DNA of 64,000 nucleotides from Nelumbo lutea (taxonomy: Eukaryota; Streptophyta; Magnoliopsida; Proteales; Nelumbonaceae): the NCBI GenBank assembly GCA_022828595.1, contig JAKGHH010000002.1, positions 64,390,383-64,454,382 on the forward strand. Reading direction: 5' to 3'. A program made the translations under genes and the position numbers. The first letter of the stretch is position 1. Each line of letters opens with the position of its first letter. Under the pieces are notes generated by a model. The model had not been told where the DNA came from. It searched no databases and worked only from the letters and a program-made list of their open reading frames with translations. Positions 34,466-45,177 of the stretch are shown here, piece after piece.

Positions 34466-34851
34466 AAATTAGATAATAACTAAAGGGCATTTGTATCTTT
34501 TTACATGCCAGTTAAATGCTAGTTAGTGGCAGGTAATAGATTGGTACCTTTTGAAAGTTGGTTATTGAATTGTCTCCTTTTAAAGTTCTGAGGCCAAATT
34601 GGCACTAGGCTCAAAGTATAGATACTAATTGAGAATTTTCCCTATATAATATAATATTATGGTATGCTATATACTATAGTCAGGGCAGGTTTGGGGCCGG
34701 GGTCAAGGTGGGGTGGACAAATACCAACCTCGCACCGTCCTCAATTCCTAGAGTTTCGGGTTTCCCCAAACCCCGGTCAATGATAAAAAACCCCGCTCGA
34801 CTGGGGTGGGGCCTTAAGGGAATGGGTCAAATTACCATCTCTAGATCACAT

Positions 34852-35229
34852 CCATAGTAATACATAAAACCCTAATTAAAATAAATAAAAAATTGTATAC
34901 CTCCATTTAGATCGATTTCCAATAAAGGTGTGCAAAGAATTGCTTTGGTTCCCTTTTCGCAACCTCACAATTGTTTGGCTTTGAAGATTCTCCACACAAA
35001 GAAATAATTGATCAAAGCTCCTAAACCTTTCATAGAGTCTGATCCAAGAGAGAGGAAGAGGGAGAGTAAGGGGTGGCTCCAAAAATGTGCTAGCAATCTA
35101 TATGTTTCTAGGGTTTAGAATTGCAGCATTAAAAGCTTTTATCTTAAACCCTAAGGGCGCCCCATGCATTCCTTATATAGAGTTCTGTTCTATTTTCAAT
35201 TAGGAAACTTATCTCATAAGGTTTGGATA
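34852..35229. other. no recognised gene
   Basis: AT-rich non-coding DNA between two hAT elements. Confidence 0.4.
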
Positions 35230-35237
35230 ATTGCAAT

Positions 35238-35472
35238 TAGGATCATATTCCCCGTCCCCAACGAGTTTGGCTTCCATTAAGGCAACACCCATTTGAGCAG
35301 CCTTTAGAGCCTTGCATTGGGAATATCTCCCTACTCAGCCAATCTCTTCTCCAACCCTGATTTTGAAATAAATCCCCATCTTAGATTCCCTATGGAAACC
35401 CAAATCTCTGAATTTTTTTAACTAATAGTATTTTTAAAAAATAAATTTACTTAAAATAAATAAAAATTTTAA

Positions 35473-35510
<38 letters not shown>

Positions 35511-35609
35511 CGGGGTCAGGGTGGGGTAGGAACCTCATTCCCCATGCCCGACCCCATTAGGTCAGGGAAGTCAAGTACTCATGGAGGATGGGGAAAATGG
35601 CCATTCCTG
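35238..35609. mobile_element. hAT-like MITE, 372 bp, with (AT)n core
   Basis: A perfect 8-bp duplication ATTGCAAT (35230-35237 and 35610-35617). The ends are TAGGATCATATTCCCC and, reverse-complemented, CAGGAATGGCCATTTTCCCC, with GGGGTCAGGGTGGGG words inside as in 32243-34843. The AT-rich centre has grown into a long AT microsatellite. Confidence 0.7.
35476..35516. repeat. (AT)n microsatellite
   Basis: About 40 bp of uninterrupted AT dinucleotides within the hAT-like MITE. Confidence 0.95.
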
Positions 35610-35880
35610 ATTGCAATTAGGCCCCTCCACTAAGACTCCTAGATCTTAGTGATCAGACTCATACTTTGTTTACATTTTGCTCGTTAATGTGTGTGACCTC
35701 TTAGGTTCAACACTATTCCACAGCGACACATGATATTAAACTGTTCATTATCCCAAATGGAACTCCTCTTTCAATTAAGTTAAATTAAAACTCTTTTAAT
35801 TCTCTCTTAAATGTGAACAATTGACCTTTATTTACAAGAGTTTCACATGTCATTAGTGACACTTATCAGTATGTCATGAC

Positions 35881-36345
35881 TAGACTTGTTCAAGGGTTGG
35901 GCCAGGCCAAGTTTGGTTCGAACTTTATCTCTTTATAAATAGAAAATAACCAAGCCTAAGCCCAAGCCCAACTAACCATTGAGCCTAAATCTTAAACTCG
36001 AGTTTGACCCTATATAAAGCCCAAAGCCCGATCAAAGTAGATGCTTAATATTATATTAATAGTATATCATTAATAATACATTATTTTATATAATGTTCTA
36101 TATATTATATTATATAATACTTTTTTCACAACTAATTTTATTATTATATAATATATATCTTATTTTTATTATATATAATACTATGAAGCTTACCTTATTT
36201 AGAAAAGCTCAAGTCCAACCTGAAAAAATAGTCAGGCCCAATTTTTAGAGCCTGAGCCTACGGGCTTAAAACTTTGTTCAAGTCCGATTTAGAATGGGTC
36301 AGGCCGAACAAGCCCATTGGGCTACCCAACCCATGAACTGGTCTA
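35881..36345. mobile_element. hAT-like MITE, 465 bp (AAGCCC group)
   Basis: A perfect 8-bp duplication GTCATGAC at 35873-35880 and 36346-36353. The left end is TAGACTTGTTCAAGGG and the right, reverse-complemented, TAGACCAGTTCATGGG. The interior is rich in GCCCAAGCCC, with an AT-rich middle. It is the reference copy for 26744-27128 and 28075-29190. Confidence 0.9.
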
Positions 36346-36353
36346 GTCATGAC

Positions 36354-36834
36354 TACCTTAATAATTTGAATTTGGCATATTAAACCTTTCCATGTATAAT
36401 TATCATGTAATAGGATCTTTCTATTATACAATTTCTCGAAAGAGTAAAGGGTCATGGTAAATATGTCAAACCCTATTGACTCAATTATATGCCCTATTGA
36501 ATTAATGACGACTCATATAATAACACTTGGAACTCTTTTGCCTTGCCAAAGACTTACTAAATCACATCAATCTTAGTTGCATAGGACATTCTCTCTCCTC
36601 ATGGATAAATACAAATTCCATTTTGTACATTTACATACTTCAATGTACAAGTCACCATATATTGACAACATGTATATGCTTATATCACCTCATTAGGGTA
36701 CAAGTATTTGCTCTTGCATAAGATAGCCATGATGTCTTAAGTCTAAGGATTATCCACACAATTGTAATGATAAAATCGGTTATTGACAAAATATTCCATG
36801 TAATTATTCTATTAATAAGTCAAGTTTAGTGAAC
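36354..36834. other. no recognised gene
   Basis: AT-rich non-coding DNA. Confidence 0.4.
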
Positions 36835-36842
36835 TTGTTCAT

Positions 36843-37659
36843 TAGGGTTGTTTACGGATCGGGTTGGATCAGTTTATTGATGTTTTTTCAACCGATTCGA
36901 CCTAGTCGGGTTACCTGAAATTGAAACCAAAACCAACCCTGTGTTAAGTAAAATCGACCTAATCGGTTTAATTCGGTTTCGGCTCTACTTAGTGGTGACT
37001 CAGTTGTTGTTCAAGTGTTCATTTATGGCTCTACATTCCCAAAGGAAACCAACATTTCTTCAATGTTTGTGACCCATCCATGGATCCAGTTGTGGAGGGA
37101 GCAGAGTTTGAGGGGTTAAGGGGGGCGGACCAAGTTAGAAGTTATCAAGAAAATAGAAAGTCAAATTGTATTAGAGAAAGAAGACTGAAATTTGTATATT
37201 TCAAGAAGCCTTCTAATATATGTAAAAAATGACACCTAATTCTAATTGTAATTGGTTGCCTATTTGGTGTAAAAGACCTTAGAAACTAGGATCATTTGAT
37301 TCTTTTCTTTAAACTTTTTCAAAAAATGCAAGAAGCTATCATCTCAAGGAGGAAAGGTGTAGAGAGTAGGACTAGAGATTCCTTGTCTTACAATACTTGC
37401 CATTAATGTCATTCCTAACTAGAAAACTAAAAATTAAATTAGGTTGTAACTAGGATAGAGACAACTTAGTTAAGTAGGAACTAAGTAGATTGTAACTACT
37501 AACTAGGAACTAACTACTAAATCGGTTCAAATCAGGCCGGTTTTAATTTTCACACATGAAAATTGAAACTAGACTAAATCATCGGTTTATGATTTTTTAT
37601 AACCCGAAACCAACCGGTGCTGAAAAAAACCCAGTTGACTTGAATTGGGTCGGTCCTTA
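36843..37659. mobile_element. hAT-like element, about 817 bp
   Basis: Flanked by TTGTTCAT (36835-36842) and TTGTTCAC (37660-37667). The left end is TAGGGTTGTTTACGGATCGG and the right, reverse-complemented, TAAGGACCGACCC. The end match is weak beyond the outer bases, but CGGTTTCGG-type subterminal words occur on both sides. The central 37000-37500 lacks those words and may be a later insertion or acquired sequence. Confidence 0.6.
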
Positions 37660-37667
37660 TTGTTCAC

Positions 37668-38402
37668 ATATTTGCTTCAATGTTTCCATACAAGTAATTT
37701 GAAATTCAAAACCCCGTAGGCAAACATAATATGTATCAATCTATCTAGATTATCAAAGCCGTAACGATAATTTTTCCACTAAGAACTATTTAAAAATCTT
37801 GTACCAAAATAAATATATCTCAAATTCTTTTCACACTTAAATAATTTCTTGATATAGATACTTTAGACTATTCATGTAAATTATAAGAAAAATATATGAA
37901 TGTAAAATGTCCATTTATTAATAATAAATGTAAACAGTACAAAGAGTTCCCCTTCTAATGGTATTACATTATTGGGTTTAGGACACATGACTAACATATG
38001 TGTCCTATTATAGGTCAGTACTAGTAAGTCAGGTATCCGATTTGAAGAACTTACCCTACATCGGGCTCGGGATTTCGGGCTTAATGGCCCATTCAAACTT
38101 TAACAAATTTCTAATCCTATTCGACCCAAGTTGCACCCTAGCCATTACCTAATGTTGGTCCCAATTATGTGGGTCTTAAGAGAGGTAGATTGGACACGGT
38201 CTTAACATTGGCAGTTTTCATATAACGTATAATATTAAATTATTATTTATTATATTATATCATTTATAAGACCAGAAGCCCCACCTAGACCGGTGTAGGG
38301 CCAGGCTCGGAGTGTAGCTGTGTAGGCAGGGCCAGGCCTGGACCCAAGCTATCCTCCTTAACGCAGGTGCTAAACTTGGCCCTGGCTCATTGTCGACTCG
38401 GG
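37668..38402. other. no recognised gene
   Basis: AT-rich non-coding DNA; 38280-38400 has GC-richer hAT-like words without clear ends. Confidence 0.4.
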
Positions 38403-38410
38403 TTACGGGG

Positions 38411-38820
38411 TAGGGGTGTCAATTGGATTATATTTTGTCTAATCTGGTCCAGTTCAATATGAGTCTATTATAAATGGATCATGTTCCATCCAGTCCAATG
38501 AATATTTTGGACCATTTTGGACCGGTCTAATTTAATATATAGATCATGCAATCTGTTCAAATTTATTTTAATTTAGATTGGTTCTAACTCAAACCTGGTC
38601 TTCTTATATATCTTCTACCAATGGACCATATATTGGCTCAATCCAACCCAGTTCAAATAGATTCATTATAGATGGACCAGGTCCAATCCAATCCAATAAA
38701 CACTTTAGACCATTAAGTCAAGACTGGTTCAATTCAATATGCCTTATTGGTCCGTCCAACCCGACTAAATTGATTTTGGTTTGGACGGGGTCCAATCCAA
38801 AACCGGTCCATTGACACCCT
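38411..38820. mobile_element. hAT-like MITE, 410 bp
   Basis: Flanked by TTACGGGG (38403-38410) and TTACGGGA (38821-38828). The left end TAGGGGTGTCAATTGG pairs with the right end, reverse-complemented, AGGGTGTCAATGG. The interior is built of GGTCCAATCCAA words. A truncated sister copy is at 51690-51878. Confidence 0.85.
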
Positions 38821-38828
38821 TTACGGGA

Positions 38829-39336
38829 CCACTGGAAGGTGCCATTAACGTAATGCTTGGCTTGATTAGAATAGAAATACATGATGGATCCCCCGGCCCC
38901 ATTGAAGGGGCACCACTTCTCCCCATTATTCTGCTACTCATCTTCTTCATACGCTCACAAGTGGTCATCCCTTTCTTTTCTTGACATTGAAAAACAACAA
39001 TCATGCGCATGCCCTTAGTACAACCTTGTATCACGGGGCTTTGGTAAACCACCTACATTTCACTGTTTCAGACTCTATCTCTCTCTCTCTCGTGGCCAAC
39101 AAAATCAATTGCAGGAAATCATGGCTTCAGGTAAATAAAGAAAAAGTTGCATCACATGGTCCAGCTCACGGCGTAACTCATGCCGAAATGAATTACATCT
39201 AGTCAACTTAGGAGACATATAAGTGGTGAGGCCCTTTGGCCCTTGGTTTGGGTTATGGGACAGGACAGTCTCACACAATATTATTACTCAACCAATCCCC
39301 CTCTTAGTTTCTTCTAACAACTTCTCTATAACTTCA
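38829..39336 (+). promoter_or_regulatory. upstream region of the TBL gene
   Basis: Holds a CT-dinucleotide stretch (about 39076-39090) and a TATA-like ACATATAAG at about 39215-39223, some 115 bp before the chosen start codon. The positions suit a plant core promoter and leader, but the transcription start is inferred. Confidence 0.4.
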
Positions 39337-41096
39337 ATGGGTGAAATTACACCCAACACTTGGTTTCTCTTCTTCGTATTCATCCTCTCTCTGAGATTCT
39401 TCAATGGAGAATGCTCTCAGTCCAGCCTAGGGAAGGACTCATGGTTGGAAGAAAAAGACAATGAAGTAAACATGGTTCAAGGTCAGCCGACCTCCATGAA
39501 CAGCTGTGATATGACTGAGGGGAAATGGGTTTATGATCAATCGTACCCTCTTTATGATACAACATGTCCTTATCTTAGTACTCCGGTGAGCTGCCAGAGA
39601 AATGGTCGGCCAGATTCTGACTATGAGAAGTGGAAGTGGAAGCCTCATGGATGTTCAATTCCCAGGTAAATGAAAGATAAGTCTCTTGAGGAGCCCAGAA
39701 TTTTGGCATTCTGAAGCTTTTTGGTGATTGGAAGATTGGAAAATAATTAAGCATGTATTTTACCATCTTAATTAAGGATTTTAAATTCTCTGCAGAACTG
39801 ATATAAATTGAAAATGGGTGTTCCTGTTTCTGTTTGCTTGTGTATTACTTCTTGCAGCCTCTGAGAAATATGAAGTTATTAATTAGAAATTGTTACCATG
39901 ATTCAGGTTTGATGCATTGGATTTTCTTGCAAGGATGAGAAGGAAAAGGATAATGCTGGTAGGAGATTCCATAATGAGGAATCAATGGGAGTCTCTTGTG
40001 TGCCTTGTGGAAGCAGTTATTCCTACTGAGCTGAAGACAGTTGCCTATAATGGTCCATCTATGGCCTTCCATGCCTTGGTAGGATGTTTGTGCAGAGATA
40101 GTCTCCTGTAGTTTCAGTTTCTCCCTGTACAGATTGATTTTCACTATCTATCTAGTAGTAACATGCTCATACTTGCAGGATTTTGAAATGTCAATTGAGT
40201 TTTCTTGGGCTCCATATCTGGTTGAAATGAAGGAAGGACCCCAAAACAAAAGAATTCTGCACTTGGATTTGATTGAAGAGAATGCAAAATTCTGGAAAGG
40301 AGTTGATATTCTTGTGTTTGATTCAGCTCACTGGTGGACACACTCTGGGAAATGGAGCTCGTAAGAGGATCCTGCAACAATCACTCTCTTTTTCTCTTAT
40401 TAAATTCTGTTCTTGTCAAAACTTGCTGCACCTGGATGCTTCATATTACTTTGATTTGTAGGTGGACATGATTGTTGGGGCATATTATTAGCATAGATTG
40501 AATAATTGCCAGCCTGGCTATTTGCATCATCAAACTGTGGGTTGTTGCAGGGTGGACTTTTACATGGAGGGAAACAGTATGATCACAAGCTTGAACCCAA
40601 TGGTTGCCTATGAGAAGGGTCTAACTACATGGGCTAGATGGGTAGACTTAAACCTAGACCCCAAGCGAACCCGAGTCATTTTTCGGAGCATCTCGCCTAG
40701 GCATAACAGGTAAGATGCCTCCACTGATTCACTGCTCATACTTGAACAAACATCAGTTGGTTTTTTAACTGGAGGAACACTTGGGTGCCTTGCAGAGAAA
40801 ATGGCTGGAAATGCTACAATCAGAGGGAGCCATTGAGGAACTTCAATCACCAACCTCATGTTCCTGAACAATTGCCAATTCTAGAAGCAGTACTAGAGAG
40901 AATGAGCTTCCCAGTCTACTTGCATGATATCACAAGAATGTCTGCATTTCGAAGAGACGCCCATCCATCAGTATACTCCAGGGCTTTGGATGAGCAGCAG
41001 AGGCAGAACCCAACAGGCTACACCTCTGACTGTAGCCACTGGTGCCTTCCTGGGGTACCTGATATATGGAATGAGATGCTGAACGTATTAATCTAA
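39337..41096 (+). CDS. trichome birefringence-like (TBL) protein, 380 aa, 5 exons
   Basis: Predicted Golgi polysaccharide O-acetyltransferase of the PMR5/TBL family. Exons by GT-AG splicing and frame: 39337-39665, 39907-40078, 40179-40360, 40551-40709, 40796-41096 (1143 bases, in frame throughout). Residues about 8-25 are hydrophobic (TWFLFFVFILSLRFF), a signal peptide or anchor. The TBL domain follows: CDMTEGKWVYDQSYPLYD, CQRNGRPDSDYEKWKW, then the GDS box VGDSIMRNQWESL (Ser about 131). The C-terminal DxxH motif is DCSHWCLPGVPD (Asp about 359, His about 362). Ser, Asp and His form the expected esterase-like triad. The upstream in-frame ATG at 39223 was not chosen because the signal peptide starts at 39337. 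One oddity is that after the exon 3-4 junction the usual SSWD reads SSVD. The member number within the family cannot be fixed without a tree. Confidence 0.92.
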
Positions 41097-42360
41097 TCTT
41101 GTACAAAGAAAGTAAAACATAGCTAGGGTGGTTAGAAGAATAACTTGTTCTGCCAAATTAGGGTCTGTCTGTTGTTCATGCCAACTAGATGGAAGTATGG
41201 CTAATTAGATCAACTGATCAAAATAGGTGTTTATCAGTGTCTTGAGTTTTGTACTATGAGACTTCCTTAAAGAGCTCTCTGTAATGATGTTCTAAGATGT
41301 GATATGAGTATGATGGCAATAGTGCTTTCTTATCTGTTGACCATATATAGAATTCAATTAAATTCTTTGATGCTGTCTGCTATCTTGGACTAGGTACAAT
41401 TGAGATCCATCAATATTCATGTTAATTAATATTTAGATAGAAATGAAATTTTATCCATTGGATTAGAATATTGCATACCATTAGTAAACTAAACTTTAAA
41501 TTATGAGAATATTATATGTTGTTAATAAAATAAACTATAAGTGACTTTAATATCATATATAATGAATAAGATGACTTAATACTAACTTTTATGATACTTG
41601 AAACTATGACTATTTATTTAGCAATAAAATATTCAAATCAACTTTAGTAATCGATGCATATTAAGTTTTAAGGTAAATATTATGGGATTTGGATTGGAGC
41701 AGATCATATTGGGATTGCCTTAACCAGAGTGGGTCTTGGTGATCAGCCAATCCATTCGGATCAGCTGTATACTTAATTAGGTTGTCTCTTAACCTGTCAA
41801 AGGGTCACTCATGGGTCAATAACTTGAACCATTTTCCGGAAGACTCATCCAAGTTTCAGGTATATTAGGCTACCAGTGAGACATTCAGCCAAAAATTTAG
41901 CAAAATTTTACCTCATTTTGTCCCTCATTTCATTGTATTTGTAACTAAGCACATGGCATAACCAAGTTATCCATTGAATTGCACCCTTCTTCAAACTGAA
42001 GATACACTGTTCAGATAGAAACAAAACGCCCATGCATAGATCTCTTGAGAAATCCTCCATGCTTGTAGGGCAAAGTGAGAATAGGGGTGAGGCCAGCAGC
42101 GCATGGGACAGGTTTTGACAAGGGTACATGAGGGCCATAGGGCCAGCCAGGGCTTGGCCTGTGGCCAACCAGAACCTTCATAACTATTTTATATAAGTTT
42201 AATGAAAGCCCTTAGAGATGGGGATTTCTCCTTCACACAATTGGGTAGGCCTCCCTCCCAAAAAGAGGACTAAATAATGTGGGTCACATATAGATATAAA
42301 AACATGTGTCCTAATTCAAATTTAAGTAATATATATTATCATGTTTCCATAATTTGACAA
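41097..42360. other. TBL 3' flank; no further gene
   Basis: The first few hundred bases presumably contain the 3' untranslated region. The rest is AT-rich non-coding DNA with short chance frames. Confidence 0.45.
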
Positions 42361-42452
42361 TGGATATGACTGAGAATAAAATAAACTGGCGTAACGGGGT
42401 TCATGTAGCCGACCCCATATAGTTGAGACAAGGTTTAAATGATGATGATGAT
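42361..42452 (+). mobile_element. RTE-type LINE 3' end
   Basis: Reads in frame MDMTENKINWRNGVHVADP, the closing motif of plant RTE LINE ORF2, then a stop. The common 3' phrase CATGTAGCCGACCCCATAT and a GATGATGATGAT tail follow. Only the extreme 3' end is present. The tail type (tandem trinucleotides rather than poly-A) is typical of RTE elements. Confidence 0.7.
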
Positions 42453-42879
42453 TCAAATAACAGGGGGTTGATCGGGTGAGGACTGAGAGTAGGTCACAAG
42501 TGAGATTCATTGACCTCACCAACCAGCCCTTTTTTTTTGTGAAGGCAAGATTCGATCCCAAGCCTCCATTACAACCGGCAGAATACCTTATGAACCAGCC
42601 TTGCACAGATACACAAGTTTGATCTCCTACCTCTTCTTTTAGGCCTATTTCATTTTTCAGGAAGTCATTTACCTGAGTAAATGCACTTATCTAGACAATA
42701 TTTCCTTGGAAACACTTACTCCAATAAATACACTTATTAATGTTCTTTTGTTTATCAAGTACAGTTAAACAATAATAATTTTATCCATTAAAATGTTATT
42801 ACTGAAGGGGTAATGTTGTCTCATCATGCATTAGCAAATTTTCCCATAAATGAGAAAGTTATTTAGCAAATGGGTAAAG
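42453..42879. other. no gene; fragment of a PIF-like MITE
   Basis: About 42640-42760 shares ATTTACCTG.GTAAATGCACTTATCTAG.CAAT-type wording with the MITE at 54160-54539, so a diverged fragment is likely. Confidence 0.4.
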
Positions 42880-42989
42880 GTTAATGATATAACCGTTTTC
42901 GGTCAAGTACCAATGTTTTGTGATGTAAAATTTTTTGGCTAAGTACCTCGTTATTTGACCCGGTGGTGGCGTGCCTTAGTGAGGAGCTA

Positions 42990-43262
42990 CCTGGTGGTGA
43001 ACTGCCTACTAGCGAACTGCTCGGTGGAGAACTGCCTGGGGGCGAACTGCCTGGTGGCGAACTGCCTGGTGGCGAGCTCCTTGGTGGCGAACTGCCTGGT
43101 GGCGAACTGCTTGGTGGCGAACTGCCTGGTGGCGAACTGCCTGGTGGCGAACTGCCTGGTGGCGAACTGCTTGGTGGCGAACTGCCTGGTGGCGAATTGC
43201 CTGGTGGCGAACTGCCTGGTGGTGAGTTGCTCGGTGGTGAACTGCCTGGTGGCGAACTGTGT
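42990..43262. repeat. 15-bp minisatellite CTGGTGGCGAACTGC
   Basis: About 18 tandem copies, most identical or with one or two changes (CTTGGTGGCGAACTG, TCGGTGGTGAACTG). The unit length is a multiple of three, so all frames stay open on the plus strand, which explains the long Leu-Pro-Gly-Gly-Glu repeats read there. Confidence 0.95.
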
Positions 43263-43289
43263 CAGTCGGCCAAGTCGGCGCCTGGGCCG

Positions 43290-43610
43290 GGTTGTCAGGG
43301 GGGCGCCTGCGTCAGTTGGCGGGTCGGTGTCTGGGCCAGGTCGTCAGGTTGGCGCCTGTGTCAGTCGGCGGGTCAGTGTCTAGACCAGGTCGTCAGGTTG
43401 GCGCCTGTGTCAGTCGGCGGGTCAGTGTCTAGGCCAGGTTTGTTGGTGGGCGCCTTAGGGGTGGCTTGGCCAGATCATGCGCTAGGCTGGTCCAGGTTGG
43501 CCAGGTCGCGCAGGCCACACGCAGTTCGTGCAGGTCGTGTGCAGTTCGCGCAGGCGCGCGTCAGGCCACGCGCAGGTTGCGCCAGGCCGGCCAGACTGGT
43601 GCCCAGGTGG
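43290..43610. repeat. second LTR minisatellite, about 46-bp unit
   Basis: Tandem units of the form GTCAGTCGGCGGGTCAGTGT with CAGGTCGTCAGGTTGGCGCC, about three good copies (about 43310-43440), followed by shorter GCGCAGG(C/T) repeats. Comparable GCCAGGTCGCGCC units fill the LTRs near 48250-48440 and 50200-50450. Confidence 0.8.
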
Positions 43611-43713
43611 GTCACCAACTTCGTAAGTTTGTTGGCTGGGTGTTTTCCTATTTGTCACGAGGTACCACGTATCGCAATTTCACTGGAGGGCCAAATCTGC
43701 CCTCATCAGCTAA

Positions 43714-45177
43714 GTAACTGAACAGCTCGGGAATCGTTCTTTTTCCATAGGGCCCATTAATACCAAAACATGAATACAAGTGAATTGATCAACTCTTCTG
43801 TTGACCAATTTACCCATCCCTATTTATTGAAAAACGAACTCGGCCTTAGAAGGATTCTAAGTGACCATGCATCCAAACTTTCAATTACTACGGAATGACT
43901 TTCCCTAGAAGTTTAAATAAAACAACTAGAAAATGAAGCAAGCCAATAGCCTTATATAATCAACCATCGTAAATTAAATATAGAAAATATTATGACAGTT
44001 TGGATGGCCAAAAAATGTATTTAGTATTCAGGGTAATCGATTTTTTAAAGATCAACTGTTTGTAAGTATTCTAATCTACCGTAGTCTACGGAACTGTTAT
44101 ACAAAAGATTTTAGGCTTGGAAGGACGGCCTGATTTTTTTGTCGTTTTAGGATTCTGTGAGCTTTTTAGGATGCAGTTTTTTCCGGCTTCCCAATATTTG
44201 TTGTCAAATGAAAAAAGACTGTTTTCTAGTCTAACAGTCTTTGAAAAATAAAAAAATAAAAAAAAAAAAAACTTTAAAAATACCAAACGGGCCCTAAAAA
44301 AAGCCATTACTCAATGTTGAATGTTGGTCCAGCTATCTAAGGTTTTGAGTCTCTCATACTCAAATCCACCATGCAGCGTGTGGACCCCAAATAAATGCAC
44401 TCAGTCATCATAGTGCCATTTATAATGATGAAAATGCCCCTCAGTGAAAGACAAATTTTTTCCTTTCTTTCCTTTATCCTTCTCTTATGTTTTTTATACT
44501 GAATCTCCCCAATTCTCAAACCGAAAGACACCCTAATTCCCTAAAATGACAAAACAGGGTGACCAGAAGCATCTAATGTGAATGTGATGTTGATCATGAA
44601 CCATATGGTTGATCCTCCATTTCACCATCCGAACGCTATTACTTTCTCAAATTTGACTACAATCATGTAATCCAATGGTCATGACGTGGACATTGAATGA
44701 TAATAATGATCCATGATTAAAGCTGAAATGATGCATATCTTGTATTTACTTGTCCATTTTCTCTCTTAAAATTGGATTTCGGTATTACATGGTTCACATT
44801 TAGGCCCATTGAACACACCACATGCACAGAGAGCCTATGATTTCCTGTGCTTCTCTATTTGGAGGGACGATCATCTCAATATCAACTACTGGGTCATTGA
44901 CATAATATTTATCTCCACTTTTTTTTAATAAATTTTCTTTTAATTTCTCTCTATCTCACCCCATATTTTCTCTCTCCTCTCCTCTCTTATCATTTAACAA
45001 GGCTACAAGTTGCCTAATTTGAAGATTTCAACTATATCATGCTTGGGTTAGGTTTTGGATTCATGAACAGATCCTTAACCCAAACCATATATGTATGTAT
45101 CTAACAAGAAAGGATTTGAATTAGGAATGAGGCCATCCATAGAAACTTCAGAATATATTTAATATGATAAAATGTGA
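43714..45177. other. no recognised gene
   Basis: Non-coding. At 44282-44294, CCAAACGGGCCCTAA is the end signature of a PIF- or hAT-type MITE, but the other end was not found. An A-rich tract lies at about 44248-44270. Confidence 0.4.

Larger units (their letters stand above)
32541..34642. mobile_element. Mutator-like element with captured gene sequence (Pack-MULE)
   Basis: A perfect 9-bp duplication TATATAATA (32532-32540 and 34643-34651), the length made by Mutator transposases, flanks long imperfect inverted repeats of about 110-130 bp. The left begins GGGAAACTTTCTGAATAGTA and the right, reverse-complemented, GGGAAAATTCTCAATTAGTA. Both then share TCTAGTGCC / CCTAGTGCC and AAACTTTAAAA. No transposase frame exists. 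The interior carries host-gene-like sequence on the plus strand: an acidic region, an RRP12-like segment and a Glu/Lys-rich region. The duplication is in AT-rich DNA, but it abuts both inverted-repeat ends exactly. Confidence 0.85.
32243..34843. mobile_element. hAT-like MITE interrupted by a Pack-MULE
   Basis: The ends are TAGGAATGGAAATAGG and, reverse-complemented, TAGAGATGGTAATTTG. They are flanked by GATCACGT (32235-32242) and GATCACAT (34844-34851), 7 of 8 alike. The element's own DNA is 32243-32540 and 34652-34843, rich in GGGGTGGGG/CCCCGACC words, about 490 bp in total. The Mutator element inside entered its AT-rich centre. A relative is at 35238-35609. Confidence 0.75.
42885..43708 (-). 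mobile_element. solo gypsy LTR, 824 bp, with minisatellites
   Basis: Starts TGATATAACC and ends GCCCTCATCA on the plus strand, so on the minus strand it begins TGATGAGGGC like the LTRs at 47660-48554 and 60665-61363. It is flanked by GTTAA (42880-42884) and GCTAA (43709-43713), a 5-bp duplication with one change. No polypurine tract or primer site adjoins it, so it is a solo LTR left by recombination. Open frames across its repeats are artefacts of the repeat unit. Confidence 0.8.

Noticed and set aside
42955..43721. Long plus-strand open frames (Pro-Gly-Gly-Glu-Leu and Cys-Leu-Val-Ala-Asn repeats)
   Set aside because: They arise because the 15-bp minisatellite is a multiple of three. The DNA is inside a solo LTR and has no gene signals.
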